Assembly: GCA_003278685.1 (NCBI GenBank)
Contig: QCDS01000001.1
Coordinates: 124,001-188,000, forward strand
Length of the DNA: 64,000 nt
Source of the DNA: Prochlorococcus sp. AG-355-K03
GTDB taxonomy: Bacteria; Cyanobacteriota; Cyanobacteriia; PCC-6307; Cyanobiaceae
Reading direction: 5' to 3'
A program made the position numbers and the translations under genes. Within the stretch, counting starts at the first letter, position 1. Each line of letters begins with the position of its first letter. Below are positions 33,401-45,334 of this stretch, in pieces. Below the pieces are notes generated by a model. That model did not search any database and was not told the DNA's origin. It saw nothing but the letters and a program-made list of their open reading frames with translations.

Positions 33401-34986
33401 GCAAATCTTTGCTTGAAATAGTCATATAAAATATGTGGCTTTGAAGAAAGCACTGCTAGTGGGATATCGTCACCCATGCAATAGGTAGGCTCTTTGGCTA
33501 ATGAAGCCATTGAATCCAAGATCAAATCATTATCTTCGGATGAAAAGCCATACGCAGTTTGTTGTTGTAACAACTCAAGGTCTTTTAGTTTGCAGTCTTC
33601 AAACCATTCACAATTTTTAATTTTTATATTTCTATTACTTAAGAGGTTTTTATAATCATGTCTTAGAGCCGCTTCAGATTTTACTTCCCAATTCCTTAGG
33701 ATTTCATTCTTGTGCAAATCAACTGCTAACATTTGTCCCGGCCCTAATCGACCTTTCTCTATAACTCTTTCATCTTCAAGATCAACTACCCCTGTTTCAG
33801 AACCCATTATTACAAAACCATCATTTGTTATTGAATATCTTGCTGGTCTTAGGCCATTTCTATCAAGTGTTGCCCCTACAAAATTCCCATCAGCAAATAC
33901 AAGGAGTGCGGGTCCATCCCAAGCTTCTTGCAGGCTCGCAGAATATTCATAAAAAGCTTTTATTTCCTCTCTCTGTTCGAGTTCTGGTTGATCTCTAAAT
34001 GCTTCAGGAACAAGTTTTAATAATGAGTCAGTAATGGGCTGACCTGAACGAATATTGATTTCAAGAGTTGCATCAAGATTTGATGAATCACTTTTATTTA
34101 TATCTACGATTGGCTTTATTTCGTTAGATAACTCTCCCCAAAAATCATCTATGTGTGTTTCTGAAGCTTTGGCCCAGTTGATATTACCTAAGAGAGTATT
34201 AATTTCACCGTTATGACCTAAGAATCGCATCGGCTGAGCTAGTGGCCATTTTGGAAGTGTATTAGTACTAAATCTTCTATGGTAAACGGAAAATGAGACT
34301 TTAAAACTCTCTTCTTTTAAGTCTTGATAAAACTCAGATAATATTTCGGAACGAACCATACCTTTGTAAACAACTGTTTTTGAACTTAGTGAGGCGAAAT
34401 AAAATTCACAATCTCCAACGTTGTTTTTAAAACTTTCTCTTATTTTTTTTTCAATTCTTTTCCTTAATTGGAATAAAATCTTCTCTATATCATCGTTATC
34501 TTTTTTTTCTATAAATAAAATCCACTGACTTATAAATGGAGAATTTGCTTTGGCCAAAGGACCTAAGATTTCATTATTAACAGGTACTGTTCTCCAAGAT
34601 GTTTTATTGATTTTTAATTTTTTAGCTTCCTCCTCGCATATTGATTTACATTCTTCAATTTTCTCTTTTTTATTAGGCATAAAAATCATACCTAAACCTT
34701 TATCATAATCTTTTTTATTTTCAAGATTTACTTCTTTTTCTAAGTAATTCCACGGGATTGAACATAAAATCCCTGCTCCATCTCCTGAGTCACTATCACC
34801 TCCACAACCTCCTCTATGCTCCATGCAGTTAAGGCCTTTCAGGGATTGTTTTAAGATCCAGTTGCTTTCTATACCTTTAATATTTGCTATAAAACCAACC
34901 CCACACGCATCTTTCTCACCAATTATTCCATTTGGGGAATAACTATCTTGATATGGCCCAACGATTCTTTTGATACTCTCTCCCAT
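30412..34986 (-). CDS. Ferredoxin-dependent glutamate synthase (GOGAT), 1524 aa
   Basis: [11 protein letters not shown] class II amidotransferase N-term; [21 protein letters not shown]-like motif; [15 protein letters not shown] Fe-S cluster. Confidence 0.97.
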   Translation of the reverse strand: [1524 protein letters not shown]

Positions 34987-35180
34987 AGATTATTTAATTC
35001 TATTTAGTTTTTATGTAATTCTATTATAAAAATAAATATGAAAATAAATATAAAGATAATGAATATTTACCAAAGAATTTTAATTTCACAAATTTTTAGA
35101 AAAATATCATTAAAAACTTTTAGTTGGTGCTCGTAAAAGGTTATGATAATGAAATGTTTATTTTTTTCAAAATATAATAG

Positions 35181-35555
35181 ATGCCTACCATCTCACAATT
35201 AATAGGTTCAGAAAGAAAACGTCTGACTAAGAAAACAAAATCTCCTGCATTAAAAGCTTGCCCTGAAAGAAGAGGAGTATGTACGAGAGTTTATACATCA
35301 ACACCTAAAAAACCTAATTCAGCTTTAAGAAAAGTCGCAAGGGTGAGATTAACCTCCGGTTTCGAAGTAACGGCTTATATTCCTGGTATTGGTCATAATT
35401 TGCAAGAACATTCAGTAGTGCTACTTAGGGGTGGAAGAGTGAAGGACTTGCCAGGAGTTAGATATCATATAATAAGAGGAACTTTAGATACTGCTGGAGT
35501 CAAAGATAGACGTCAATCCAGATCTAAGTATGGAGCTAAAGCTCCAAAAGATTAA
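35181..35555 (+). CDS. rpsL: 30S ribosomal protein S12
   Basis: [49 protein letters not shown]. Confidence 0.98.
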   Translation: MPTISQLIGSERKRLTKKTKSPALKACPERRGVCTRVYTSTPKKPNSALRKVARVRLTSGFEVTAYIPGIGHNLQEHSVVLLRGGRVKDLPGVRYHIIRGTLDTAGVKDRRQSRSKYGAKAPKD

Positions 35556-35580
35556 TTTGTAAACATCACTTTTTAAAAAC

Positions 35581-36051
35581 ATGTCACGTCGTAATGCAGC
35601 AGTTAAAAGACCAATTCTTCCAGATCCTCAATTTAATAGTCGTCTTGCTTCAATGATGATTTCTCGATTGATGAAACATGGTAAAAAATCTACAGCTCAA
35701 AGAATATTGTCTGATGCTTTTTCTTTAATAAGCGAGAGAACAGGTGGGAATGCAGTCGAATTATTTGAAACAGCTGTAAAAAATGCTACTCCTCTTGTTG
35801 AGGTACGAGCTAGAAGAGTTGGTGGAGCAACATATCAAGTACCTATGGAAGTGCGCCAAGAAAGGGGTACAGCTATGGCTTTAAGATGGCTTGTTACATT
35901 CTCACGTGCAAGGAATGGAAAAAGTATGTCCCAAAAACTTGCTGGTGAGTTGATGGATGCAGCAAATGAAACAGGTAGTGCTGTTAAAAAAAGAGAAGAC
36001 ACTCATAAAATGGCTGAAGCTAACAAAGCTTTTGCACATTACAGATATTAA
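35581..36051 (+). CDS. rpsG: 30S ribosomal protein S7
   Basis: [22 protein letters not shown]...[15 protein letters not shown]. Confidence 0.98.
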   Translation: MSRRNAAVKRPILPDPQFNSRLASMMISRLMKHGKKSTAQRILSDAFSLISERTGGNAVELFETAVKNATPLVEVRARRVGGATYQVPMEVRQERGTAMALRWLVTFSRARNGKSMSQKLAGELMDAANETGSAVKKREDTHKMAEANKAFAHYRY

Positions 36052-36148
36052 TTTCATCAAAAAGGTGCTTAAGTAGTTTATTATTATTAAAGTTTGCTTT
36101 TAGGGTGAACTATACTTATCAAAAATTATTTTATTTGGAGCTTTAAAA

Positions 36149-38224
36149 TTGGCACGCGACTTTCCCCTAGAACGAGTAAGGAACATAGGTATAGCCGCTC
36201 ATATTGATGCAGGGAAAACTACTACTACTGAAAGAATTTTGTTTTATTCAGGTGTTGTTCACAAGATAGGAGAAGTACATGATGGTGCTGCCGTAACTGA
36301 TTGGATGGCTCAAGAACGAGAAAGAGGAATAACTATTACTGCTGCTGCAATATCTACTAGTTGGCAAGATCACAGGATTAATATTATTGATACCCCTGGA
36401 CACGTTGATTTTACAATTGAAGTGGAAAGATCAATGCGAGTTTTGGACGGAGTCATAGCTGTATTTTGCGCAGTTGGTGGAGTTCAGCCTCAATCTGAAA
36501 CAGTCTGGCGTCAAGCAGATAGATACTCTGTCCCAAGAATGGTTTTTGTTAATAAAATGGATAGGACTGGTGCAGATTTTCTAAAAGTTAATAAACAAAT
36601 TAAAGATCGATTAAAGGCAAATGCACTTCCAATTCAGCTACCTATTGGAGCTGAAGGCGATCTCACAGGAATTATTGATCTAGTGGCAAACAAAGCATAT
36701 CTTTACAAAAATGACTTAGGTACTGATATCGAAGAAGCTCCAATTCCATCTGACATGGAGGACGAAGCTGCTGATTGGAGATATAAGTTGATGGAAAGTG
36801 TTGCAGAAAATGATGAAGAGTTAATAGAAGCATTCCTTGAAACAGGAGAACTATCTGAAGAACAACTTAAAAAAGGAATCAGAGAAGGGGTTTTAAAACA
36901 TGGGTTGGTTCCAGTATTGTGCGGTTCAGCTTTTAAGAATAAAGGAGTCCAACTTGTATTAGACGCTGTAGTTGATTACTTGCCAGCTCCAGTTGATGTG
37001 AAACCAATACAAGGTGTTTTACCAAGTGGCAAAGAGGATGTTAGACCTTCAGATGATAATGCTCCTTTCAGTGCATTAGCTTTCAAAGTGATGTCAGATC
37101 CCTATGGGAAACTAACTTTTGTAAGAATGTATTCAGGCGTCCTTTCAAAAGGAAGTTATGTAATGAATTCTACTAAGGATGCTAAAGAGAGAATTTCCAG
37201 ATTAGTGATCCTTAAGGCTGATGAAAGAGAAGAGGTTGATGAATTGAGGGCTGGGGATTTAGGAGCTGTATTAGGTCTTAAGAATACAACAACTGGTGAT
37301 ACTCTATGTAACACAGAAGACCCAATAGTTTTAGAGACATTATTTATTCCTGAACCAGTTATCTCGGTGGCTGTCGAGCCAAAAACTAAAGGTGATATGG
37401 AAAAATTATCCAAAGCACTAACTGCTTTGTCTGAAGAGGATCCAACTTTTAGGGTAAGTACAGATCCTGAGACAAATCAAACTGTTATTGCAGGTATGGG
37501 TGAGTTACACTTAGAAATCCTTGTTGACAGAATGTTAAGGGAATTTAAGGTTGAAGCAAATATAGGAGCCCCTCAGGTTTCATATAGAGAGACTATTAGG
37601 TCTAGTTCTAAAGGTGAAGGTAAATATGCTAGACAAACTGGAGGAAAAGGCCAATATGGTCATGTCATTATTGAAATGGAACCTGCTGAAGTTGGTAAAG
37701 GTTTCGAATTTGTAAACAAAATTGTCGGTGGAGCTGTACCAAAAGAGTATATTGGTCCTGCATCTAATGGAATGAAAGAAACCTGTGAATCTGGTGTTCT
37801 TGCCGGTTATCCACTCATTGATGTAAAAGTAACACTAGTCGATGGTTCATTCCACGATGTAGACTCATCTGAAATGGCCTTCAAAATTGCAGGTTCCATG
37901 GCTTTTAAAGACGGGGTTAAAAAATGCAATCCTGTCCTTTTAGAGCCTATGATGAAAGTTGAGGTCGAAAGTCCTGACGACTTTCTTGGATCTGTAATTG
38001 GTGATCTTTCTTCTAGAAGAGGTCAAGTAGAAGGACAATCTGTTGATGATGGATTGTCTAAGGTACAGGCCAAAGTGCCCTTAGCCGAAATGTTCGGTTA
38101 TGCCACTCAGCTCCGATCAATGACTCAAGGTCGGGGTATATTTTCAATGGAGTTCGCAAATTATGAGGAAGTTCCTCGTAATGTTGCTGAAGCTATCATT
38201 TCCAAGAATCAGGGCAACTCCTGA
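36149..38224 (+). CDS. fusA: Elongation factor G (TTG start)
   Basis: [23 protein letters not shown]...[21 protein letters not shown]. Confidence 0.98.
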   Translation: MARDFPLERVRNIGIAAHIDAGKTTTTERILFYSGVVHKIGEVHDGAAVTDWMAQERERGITITAAAISTSWQDHRINIIDTPGHVDFTIEVERSMRVLDGVIAVFCAVGGVQPQSETVWRQADRYSVPRMVFVNKMDRTGADFLKVNKQIKDRLKANALPIQLPIGAEGDLTGIIDLVANKAYLYKNDLGTDIEEAPIPSDMEDEAADWRYKLMESVAENDEELIEAFLETGELSEEQLKKGIREGVLKHGLVPVLCGSAFKNKGVQLVLDAVVDYLPAPVDVKPIQGVLPSGKEDVRPSDDNAPFSALAFKVMSDPYGKLTFVRMYSGVLSKGSYVMNSTKDAKERISRLVILKADEREEVDELRAGDLGAVLGLKNTTTGDTLCNTEDPIVLETLFIPEPVISVAVEPKTKGDMEKLSKALTALSEEDPTFRVSTDPETNQTVIAGMGELHLEILVDRMLREFKVEANIGAPQVSYRETIRSSSKGEGKYARQTGGKGQYGHVIIEMEPAEVGKGFEFVNKIVGGAVPKEYIGPASNGMKETCESGVLAGYPLIDVKVTLVDGSFHDVDSSEMAFKIAGSMAFKDGVKKCNPVLLEPMMKVEVESPDDFLGSVIGDLSSRRGQVEGQSVDDGLSKVQAKVPLAEMFGYATQLRSMTQGRGIFSMEFANYEEVPRNVAEAIISKNQGNS

Positions 38225-38270
38225 TCTCTAAACTAAAAAAACTCTTAAACCCTCGATTCTTTAATTCAAA

Positions 38271-39470
38271 ATGGCTCGCGAGAAGTTCGAAAGGAACAAA
38301 CCACATGTCAACATAGGTACTATTGGCCATGTTGATCATGGAAAAACAACACTAACTGCTGCTATTACAAATGTATTAGCTAAAAAAGGTCAAGCTCAAG
38401 CTCAAGACTATGGAGACATTGATGGTGCTCCTGAAGAAAGAGAGCGTGGTATTACCATTAATACTGCTCATGTTGAATATGAAACTGAAGGCAGGCATTA
38501 TGCTCACGTCGATTGCCCAGGTCATGCTGATTATGTGAAAAACATGATCACAGGCGCCGCTCAGATGGACGGAGCTATTCTAGTTTGTGCAGCTACGGAT
38601 GGTCCTATGGCTCAAACAAAAGAGCATATTCTTTTAGCTAAACAGGTTGGAGTTCCTGCACTTGTAGTTGCTCTCAATAAGTGCGATATGGTCGATGATG
38701 AAGAAATTATTGAACTTGTCGAAATGGAAATTAGAGAACTGTTAGACAGTTATGACTTCCCTGGAGATGACATTCCTATCGTTCAAGTTTCAGGTTTAAA
38801 AGCTCTCGAAGGAGATTCCACATGGGAATCAAAGATTGAAGAATTAATGAAAGCAGTTGATGCTAGCATTCCCGAACCAGAAAGAGAAGTTGATAAACCA
38901 TTCTTGATGGCAGTTGAAGACGTTTTCTCGATTACTGGTAGAGGTACTGTTGCTACTGGCAGAATTGAGAGAGGTAAAGTTAAGGTTGGAGAAGAAGTTG
39001 AAATAGTTGGAATAAGAGATACAAGAGTAACAACTGTTACTGGAGTTGAAATGTTCCGAAAACTTCTTGATGAAGGTATGGCTGGCGACAATGTTGGTTT
39101 ACTTTTACGCGGTGTACAAAAAGAAGATATTGAGAGAGGAATGGTACTTGTAAAGAAAGGATCTATTACCCCTCATACTCAGTTTGAAGGAGAAGTTTAT
39201 GTCCTCAAAAAAGAAGAGGGCGGAAGACATACTCCTTTCTTTGCAGGATACAGACCCCAGTTTTATATCAGAACAACTGATGTGACAGGTCAAATAACTG
39301 CATTTACCTCAGATGATGGCTCTAATGTTGAAATGGTTATGCCTGGAGACAGAATTAAAATGACTGGAGAATTAATTTGTCCAGTAGCTATCGAACAAGG
39401 CATGCGATTTGCTATACGTGAAGGTGGACGTACTATTGGTGCTGGAGTTGTTTCTAAAATACTCAAATAA
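38271..39470 (+). CDS. tuf: Elongation factor Tu
   Basis: [20 protein letters not shown]...[25 protein letters not shown]. Confidence 0.99.
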   Translation: MAREKFERNKPHVNIGTIGHVDHGKTTLTAAITNVLAKKGQAQAQDYGDIDGAPEERERGITINTAHVEYETEGRHYAHVDCPGHADYVKNMITGAAQMDGAILVCAATDGPMAQTKEHILLAKQVGVPALVVALNKCDMVDDEEIIELVEMEIRELLDSYDFPGDDIPIVQVSGLKALEGDSTWESKIEELMKAVDASIPEPEREVDKPFLMAVEDVFSITGRGTVATGRIERGKVKVGEEVEIVGIRDTRVTTVTGVEMFRKLLDEGMAGDNVGLLLRGVQKEDIERGMVLVKKGSITPHTQFEGEVYVLKKEEGGRHTPFFAGYRPQFYIRTTDVTGQITAFTSDDGSNVEMVMPGDRIKMTGELICPVAIEQGMRFAIREGGRTIGAGVVSKILK

Positions 39471-39523
39471 TACATTTGAATTTTAAAAAATTAACCTCAA
39501 TCATTTAATATAGGTTTATAGAT

Positions 39524-39548
39524 AAGGGTCATTTATTTAATGACCCTT
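39524..39548 (+). other. Perfect 10-bp stem-loop between tuf and rpsJ
   Basis: aagggtcatt-tattt-aatgaccctt; no following T-run. Confidence 0.7.
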
Positions 39549-39569
39549 CACTAGGAATTATTTGAAACT

Positions 39570-39890
39570 ATGACTGCATCAATTGCACAACAAAAAATAA
39601 GAATAAGACTCAAGGCATTTGATAGAAGAATGCTTGATTTATCATGCGATAAAATAATTCAAACTGCTGATACTACTTCTGCTTCGGCTATAGGTCCAAT
39701 ACCTTTACCTACAAAAAGGAAGATTTATTGTGTACTAAGATCACCTCATGTTGATAAAGATTCAAGAGAGCATTTTGAAACAAGAACACATCGAAGAATA
39801 ATTGATATATACAGTCCTTCTGCAAAAACTATTGATGCTTTAATGAAACTAGATCTCCCTAGTGGTGTAGATATAGAAGTTAAACTTTAA
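39570..39890 (+). CDS. rpsJ: 30S ribosomal protein S10
   Basis: [23 protein letters not shown]...[35 protein letters not shown]. Confidence 0.98.
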   Translation: MTASIAQQKIRIRLKAFDRRMLDLSCDKIIQTADTTSASAIGPIPLPTKRKIYCVLRSPHVDKDSREHFETRTHRRIIDIYSPSAKTIDALMKLDLPSGVDIEVKL

Positions 39891-39946
39891 TAAATCCCGA
39901 AATTGCCTTAAATTGATTAATATAAAAACAATGAAATGAGGTTTAA

Positions 39947-40603
39947 ATGGGAGAACTCTCAGTAAGGGAATTACCTTTATTTCCTTTGCCAGAGGTAGTC
40001 CTTTTTCCTCAAGAAGTATTGCCTTTACATATTTTTGAATCTAGATATAGGATCATGCTCCAATCTGTTCTTGAGAGTGATTCTATGTTTGGGGTTATCA
40101 AGTGGGATCCAACTACTAAAAGTATGGCTAATGTGGGATGTTGCGCACAAATTATAAAACATCAAACTGCAGAGGATGGGAGAAGTAATATTATCACTCT
40201 TGGCCAACAAAGATTTCAAGTCCTTGAAATAACCCGTTCGACTCCATTTTGTTCTGCGATGGTTAGTTGGATTAGTGATGAGAAAATTGATGACTTTCAA
40301 AAATTAGATTCTCTAAAAGATTCAGTAAAGGAAGCACTTAGTGATGTTATTAATTTAACTAGTAAATTGACTAATACCAAGAAAAATCTACCTGATAAAT
40401 TACCTGACAACCCAATGGATTTATCATTTTGGATAGGAGCTCATTTGGGCGGTCCTGTTGCGGATGAACAGCAAAGACTTCTTGAGGAGAGAAATACTTT
40501 TACCCGTTTGCAAAGAGAATATGAAATGCTTGATCATACAAGAAAACAACTTGCAGCAAGAACAGCATTGAAAGAGAGTTTTCCCGATATAAAAGAAAGT
40601 TAA
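39947..40603 (+). CDS. Lon N-terminal (substrate-binding) domain protein
   Basis: ELPLFPLPEVVLFPQEVLPLHIFESRYRIML; no ATPase or protease domain. Confidence 0.88.
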   Translation: MGELSVRELPLFPLPEVVLFPQEVLPLHIFESRYRIMLQSVLESDSMFGVIKWDPTTKSMANVGCCAQIIKHQTAEDGRSNIITLGQQRFQVLEITRSTPFCSAMVSWISDEKIDDFQKLDSLKDSVKEALSDVINLTSKLTNTKKNLPDKLPDNPMDLSFWIGAHLGGPVADEQQRLLEERNTFTRLQREYEMLDHTRKQLAARTALKESFPDIKES

Positions 40604-41539
40604 ATGTTTGAATTATTATTCCCTTTTTTTTTAATAGTTTTATTCTTTCTAGTCCTCGCTATTATCTGGAGAAAAAATGCTAGGAAATATATATCTTCCG
40701 ATACAGTAGCTTCTGCCTATGATGCTTGGACCCAGGATAAATTACTTGAGAGATTGTGGGGAGAACATATACATTTGGGTTTTTATCCCTCAGGGGAAAA
40801 AAATATTGATTTTAGAAAGGCTAAAGTTCAGTTTGTTCATCAATTAGTCAAATGGAGTGGTTTAGATAAATTGCCACAGGGATCTAGAATACTCGATGTA
40901 GGTTGTGGAATAGGTGGAAGTTCTAGAATTCTTGCAAAATATTATGGGTTTAATGTCACTGGCATTACAATAAGTCCTGCTCAAGTTAAAAGAGCAAGAG
41001 AACTTACTCCTAATGGGCTAAATTGCAACTTCCAAGTTATGGATGCTTTGGATTTGAAATTTGATGATGGATCATTTGATGCAATCTGGAGTGTTGAAGC
41101 TGGTGCACACATGAATGATAAAACTAGATTTGCAGATGAAATGCTGAGAACTCTAAGACCTGGTGGGTATTTGGCATTGGCTGATTGGAACTCAAGAGAC
41201 CTCGAGACATATCCTCCATCATTTTTTGAAAAGTTAGTTCTTAAACAATTACTTGAACAATGGGTACATCCTAATTTTATAAGCATTAACGAATTCAGTA
41301 ATATTCTTATCACTAATGAAAATAGTTCAGGGAGAGTTATTTCTGAAAATTGGAATTCTTATACAAATCCTTCATGGTACGACTCCATTATTGAAGGCAT
41401 TCGAAGGCCCTTAGTAATTTTGTCACTTGGCCCATTTGCGATTGTGAAGTCGATTAGAGAGATTCCAACAATACTTCTCATGAATTGGGCATTTAGAAAA
41501 GGTTTAATGGAGTTTGGAGTTTATAAATGCAGAGGATAA
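40604..41539 (+). CDS. SAM-dependent methyltransferase with N-terminal TM (possibly MPBQ/MSBQ methyltransferase-like)
   Basis: ILDVGCGIGGSSRILAKYYGFNVTGITISPAQ motif I; hydrophobic N-terminus. Confidence 0.8.
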   Translation: MFELLFPFFLIVLFFLVLAIIWRKNARKYISSDTVASAYDAWTQDKLLERLWGEHIHLGFYPSGEKNIDFRKAKVQFVHQLVKWSGLDKLPQGSRILDVGCGIGGSSRILAKYYGFNVTGITISPAQVKRARELTPNGLNCNFQVMDALDLKFDDGSFDAIWSVEAGAHMNDKTRFADEMLRTLRPGGYLALADWNSRDLETYPPSFFEKLVLKQLLEQWVHPNFISINEFSNILITNENSSGRVISENWNSYTNPSWYDSIIEGIRRPLVILSLGPFAIVKSIREIPTILLMNWAFRKGLMEFGVYKCRG

Positions 41540-41540
41540 A

Positions 41541-42386
41541 TTAATCTAGTTCAACATTTTCAGAAAAATAATTTCCAAAATCTACTAAATTCTTGCAAAG
41601 TGGCTTTAGCTTATTTTTCAATTCAAGAAAATTTTTAATGTTATTTTGATTATTGATTTCTAAATCAACATAAATTATATATTCTCCTAATTCTCTTTTT
41701 GAAGGTCTCGATTCAATTTTACTCATATTAAATCCAAAATCTGCAATATAATTTAAAGCTTTAAGCAAAGCACCTGGTTTATTTGAAATTAATGAGAAAG
41801 CAAAACTGGCAATATTAGCTAAATTTGAATTTGATTCCTTGCTCAATAAAACAAATCTAGTGCAATTACCTGGAACATCATTAATAGGAAAGGCTAATTC
41901 TTTAAGTCCTTCGATTTGAATTAATGATTTTGAACCTATAGCAGCTCTGAATTTACTCCCCTTGACCATATTGACAGCTTCTGATGTTGAATTTGTTGGG
42001 AGAGGAATTGCATTTGGAAGATTCTCAGATAACCATTCTGAACATTGAGCTAATGCTTGAGGATGAGATAATACTTCTGAAATGTTTGAAAGTTCTCCAT
42101 CACTAATTAATGCATGTTTTATAGGTAAAACAATTGCTTTATTTATACAAATTTCAGGAAATTTCCAAAGAGCATCAAGAGTAGCTGTTACTCCTCCTTC
42201 TACAGAATTTTCTATAGGGACTACAGCAGCATCACAATTGTTGTACGCTATTGATTTAATGACCGAATGTAACCCATTACATGGTACAAATATAGGTGTC
42301 TGAAAATTGGCAAGCTTTGATAATATATGGGCTGCTTTTTCTGCGTATGTTCCTTGAGGACCTAAATATGCAACTTGTTTGCGCAT
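41541..42386 (-). CDS. pheA: Prephenate dehydratase
   Basis: VAYLGPQGTYAEKAA; VPIENSVEGGV; ACT-like NKPGALLKALNYIADFGFNMSKIESRPSK. Confidence 0.95.
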   Translation of the reverse strand: MRKQVAYLGPQGTYAEKAAHILSKLANFQTPIFVPCNGLHSVIKSIAYNNCDAAVVPIENSVEGGVTATLDALWKFPEICINKAIVLPIKHALISDGELSNISEVLSHPQALAQCSEWLSENLPNAIPLPTNSTSEAVNMVKGSKFRAAIGSKSLIQIEGLKELAFPINDVPGNCTRFVLLSKESNSNLANIASFAFSLISNKPGALLKALNYIADFGFNMSKIESRPSKRELGEYIIYVDLEINNQNNIKNFLELKNKLKPLCKNLVDFGNYFSENVELD

Positions 42387-42438
42387 GATTAATCGTAAAA
42401 AAAGAAGAGATCAAATAAGCATTGGAGGAATATAGAGA

Positions 42439-42957
42439 ATGTTATTGTCTTTTGATGCTAAACAGAAACTCAAGCTTTCTGTAACACGTAATAAAGAATA
42501 TCTTTCTAAATATCTTTTGGATGAAGAAAGAGTTGTTGGAGCAATGCTTGACTCCAAAAAATTAGTACCAGAAGGAGTAGGTAGATATAAGTATACAGTA
42601 ACAAGTTTTAAGGTTTTTCAATTAGATATTAACCCTGTTGTCTCAATTGCGGTAGAAAATAAAGATGGAATTTTAAAAATGAGCGCCCTTGAAAGTACAT
42701 TGGATGGTTTGGGGATGATAGATGATTTTAATCTTATTTTGAAAGCGAATTTGGAAGCAACTGATGTTGGTTTAGAAGGCGAGGCACTTCTTGGGGTATC
42801 TGTAAGCCAACCCCCTCTACTGAAGCTGGTACCAAAGAAAATTTTGGAATCTACTGGTCATTCGGTATTAAATGGGATTCTGTTGGGTATAAAGTCAAGG
42901 GTTCAACAGCAACTCGTAAAAGATTTTTTAAATTGGTGTGAATTAAATAAGATTTGA
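42439..42957 (+). CDS. DUF1997-type cyanobacterial protein
   Basis: Single-domain [29 protein letters not shown]; family recalled, not searched. Confidence 0.6.
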   Translation: MLLSFDAKQKLKLSVTRNKEYLSKYLLDEERVVGAMLDSKKLVPEGVGRYKYTVTSFKVFQLDINPVVSIAVENKDGILKMSALESTLDGLGMIDDFNLILKANLEATDVGLEGEALLGVSVSQPPLLKLVPKKILESTGHSVLNGILLGIKSRVQQQLVKDFLNWCELNKI

Positions 42958-43560
42958 TTTTTTTAAAAAACTTTTCCTATGAAGTTTAGTTATTCCATTT
43001 TTTTTGATTGATGAAAGATGCTCTCTAGTTCCATAACCTTTATTCTTAAATAACAAGTATCCTGAGTATTTTTTTTCTAACCTCTCCATTAGATGGTCGC
43101 GAGAGACTTTGGCAACTATGCTTGCTGAAGCTATCGAGATAAACTTTGAGTCTCCAGATACTATGTTTTTCTGAATTCCTTTCCATGGCCTTAATAATAA
43201 AGGGCCATCAATTATTAATTCAGATGGCTTTTCTTTTAATTTCTTTAGAGCTCTAATCATTGAAAGTTCCGTCGCAACCCTGATACCTAACTTATCTATT
43301 TCTCTGGCCGAAGATTGCCCAATTCCATAATCTGAAGAGAGCAATAAAATTTTTGGTAAAAGTAATTCTCTTTTTTTGGGAGTTAGTTTTTTACTATCTG
43401 TTACTCCAAATTGTTTTAACGTAAATTTATTTTTTTCTGTTAATACAATAGCTGCTGCAAAAACTGGACCAAAAATTGCTCCCCTTCCTACTTCATCTAC
43501 TCCAACTTCTGTTAATTTATTCAATGCTTGCTGAAGATCTTCTTCTTTTTTTTCTTGCAT
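42943..43560 (-). CDS. rnhB: Ribonuclease HII
   Basis: [34 protein letters not shown]. Confidence 0.95.
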   Translation of the reverse strand: MQEKKEEDLQQALNKLTEVGVDEVGRGAIFGPVFAAAIVLTEKNKFTLKQFGVTDSKKLTPKKRELLLPKILLLSSDYGIGQSSAREIDKLGIRVATELSMIRALKKLKEKPSELIIDGPLLLRPWKGIQKNIVSGDSKFISIASASIVAKVSRDHLMERLEKKYSGYLLFKNKGYGTREHLSSIKKNGITKLHRKSFLKKSNLI

Positions 43561-45334
43561 TGTTTAGCTCATCTGCAAGTTCAGTTTCATCCTTTTTATC
43601 TGTAAATACAACTTCATTATTTTCATTAGTTTTATTTGTTGATTTATCTTTAGAATTTGCATTTGCTTCAACTTTAATTTGAATCTTTTCTTCTTCAGAT
43701 TTTGAGATTTTTTTAATTTGTTTTTTTGTTTTTTTGTTATCTAAGGCTTTTTCCTTTTCCTTATAACTTTCTTCTAAACGCACAAAATTATTGCTGGTGA
43801 GATATTCTTTTCCTAACTTAATAAGTGGATTAATACCTAATTGACTGTAAACAATTTTTTCTTCATTAGTAAGATCAACTGTTATTATGTTTTTTTCTTT
43901 TGAATTTGATTGGTTCAAATTATCATTTTCTTTTTCTTTTTTATTAGAAGAATTCTCTTTACTAAGTTCTCTGGAGTCAATTAATTCTTTGTCAATTATT
44001 TTTTCTTGCTCATAAGTTGATTGAGAAATATCTTTATCTAAAGATTTTAAATTGTTTGATTGATTAGATTTATTTTCAACATTTTTAATTTTTAAGTTAG
44101 CAATTTCGTGATTTAATATATTTTCTACGTGTCCTGTTCCATCGCATTTAGAACATTTTTTACCGAATAATTCATATATATTTTGACCTTGTCTTTTTCT
44201 TGTTAACTCTACCAAGCCTAATTCAGTAAGCTGAGCTATTTGAGGTCTAGCAGAATCATCTTTTATTGCTGAGGTAAAATGCTCAAGTAACTGAAATTGA
44301 TCTCTCCTAGATTCCATATCGATAAAGTCTACTACTATAACTCCACCAATATTTCTTAGTTTCATTTGCCTTGAGATTTCAACTGCTGCTTCGCAGTTTG
44401 TCCACAAAACGGTTTGTCTTGAGTTTGCGGATCTTGTAAATGATCCAGAGTTTACATCGATTACTGTTAAAGCTTCAGTAGGTTCGATAATGATATAACC
44501 TCCCGAAGGAAGATCTACTCTAGGTTGTAGAGCTTTTTGAATTGTTTTCTTAATTTCGTACTTTTCGAAAATATGTTGGTTTAAACTATTATCGTGAAAT
44601 TCAATATCTATATCAGATTCATAATTTATTAAAAAATCTTTTGCCCTTGCAACTGAAAATTTGTTATCGATAATTATGCTTTTAGTTGATTCTTTAATAT
44701 GATCTCTCAAGATCTTAAGAGAGAAATCATCATCTCTTTTTACTAGATATGGCGGATTAGAGGCCTCAGAAACTTTTAGTACATTTTCCCATTGTTGAAT
44801 TAAGTGTTCTAAATCTTCAATTAGAAGTTCTTCTTTAATTTTTTCAGCCTCTGTTCTAAATAACAAGCCTGTACTAGGTGGTTTTATTAAAACGCCAAGA
44901 GCTTTCAAACGGTTGCGTTCTGTTTCTGTATTTATTTTTCTTGAAATATTTACTCCTTGGCCATATGGCTGTAATATCAAATATTTTCCTGGTATTGAAA
45001 TACTTCCGGTTAATCTGGGACCTTTAGATCCTGTGGGTTCCTTTATTACTTGTACTAGAACTTTTTGTTTTGGTTCTAGCAATTCAGTTATTCCAAATGC
45101 CCCTTTTTTATTTCTTAGTGGACCTAGATCTGAAACATGGATAAATCCATTTTTCTCACTTTCACCAATATTTATAAAAGCGGCATCAATTCCAGGAAGA
45201 ACATTTTCAACTGTTCCTAAAAAAATATCGCCAATTTGATATTGACCTTGTGCGACGATTAATTCATCAACTCGATCATCTGTGAGTAGTGCTGCTATTC
45301 GAGCCTGCTCAGCGATGATAATTTGCTGAGACAT
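43517..45334 (-). CDS. rne: Ribonuclease E/G
   Basis: [38 protein letters not shown]1 domain; [10 protein letters not shown] Zn-link; charged C-terminal tail. Confidence 0.95.
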   Translation of the reverse strand: MSQQIIIAEQARIAALLTDDRVDELIVAQGQYQIGDIFLGTVENVLPGIDAAFINIGESEKNGFIHVSDLGPLRNKKGAFGITELLEPKQKVLVQVIKEPTGSKGPRLTGSISIPGKYLILQPYGQGVNISRKINTETERNRLKALGVLIKPPSTGLLFRTEAEKIKEELLIEDLEHLIQQWENVLKVSEASNPPYLVKRDDDFSLKILRDHIKESTKSIIIDNKFSVARAKDFLINYESDIDIEFHDNSLNQHIFEKYEIKKTIQKALQPRVDLPSGGYIIIEPTEALTVIDVNSGSFTRSANSRQTVLWTNCEAAVEISRQMKLRNIGGVIVVDFIDMESRRDQFQLLEHFTSAIKDDSARPQIAQLTELGLVELTRKRQGQNIYELFGKKCSKCDGTGHVENILNHEIANLKIKNVENKSNQSNNLKSLDKDISQSTYEQEKIIDKELIDSRELSKENSSNKKEKENDNLNQSNSKEKNIITVDLTNEEKIVYSQLGINPLIKLGKEYLTSNNFVRLEESYKEKEKALDNKKTKKQIKKISKSEEEKIQIKVEANANSKDKSTNKTNENNEVVFTDKKDETELADELNNARKKRRRSSASIE

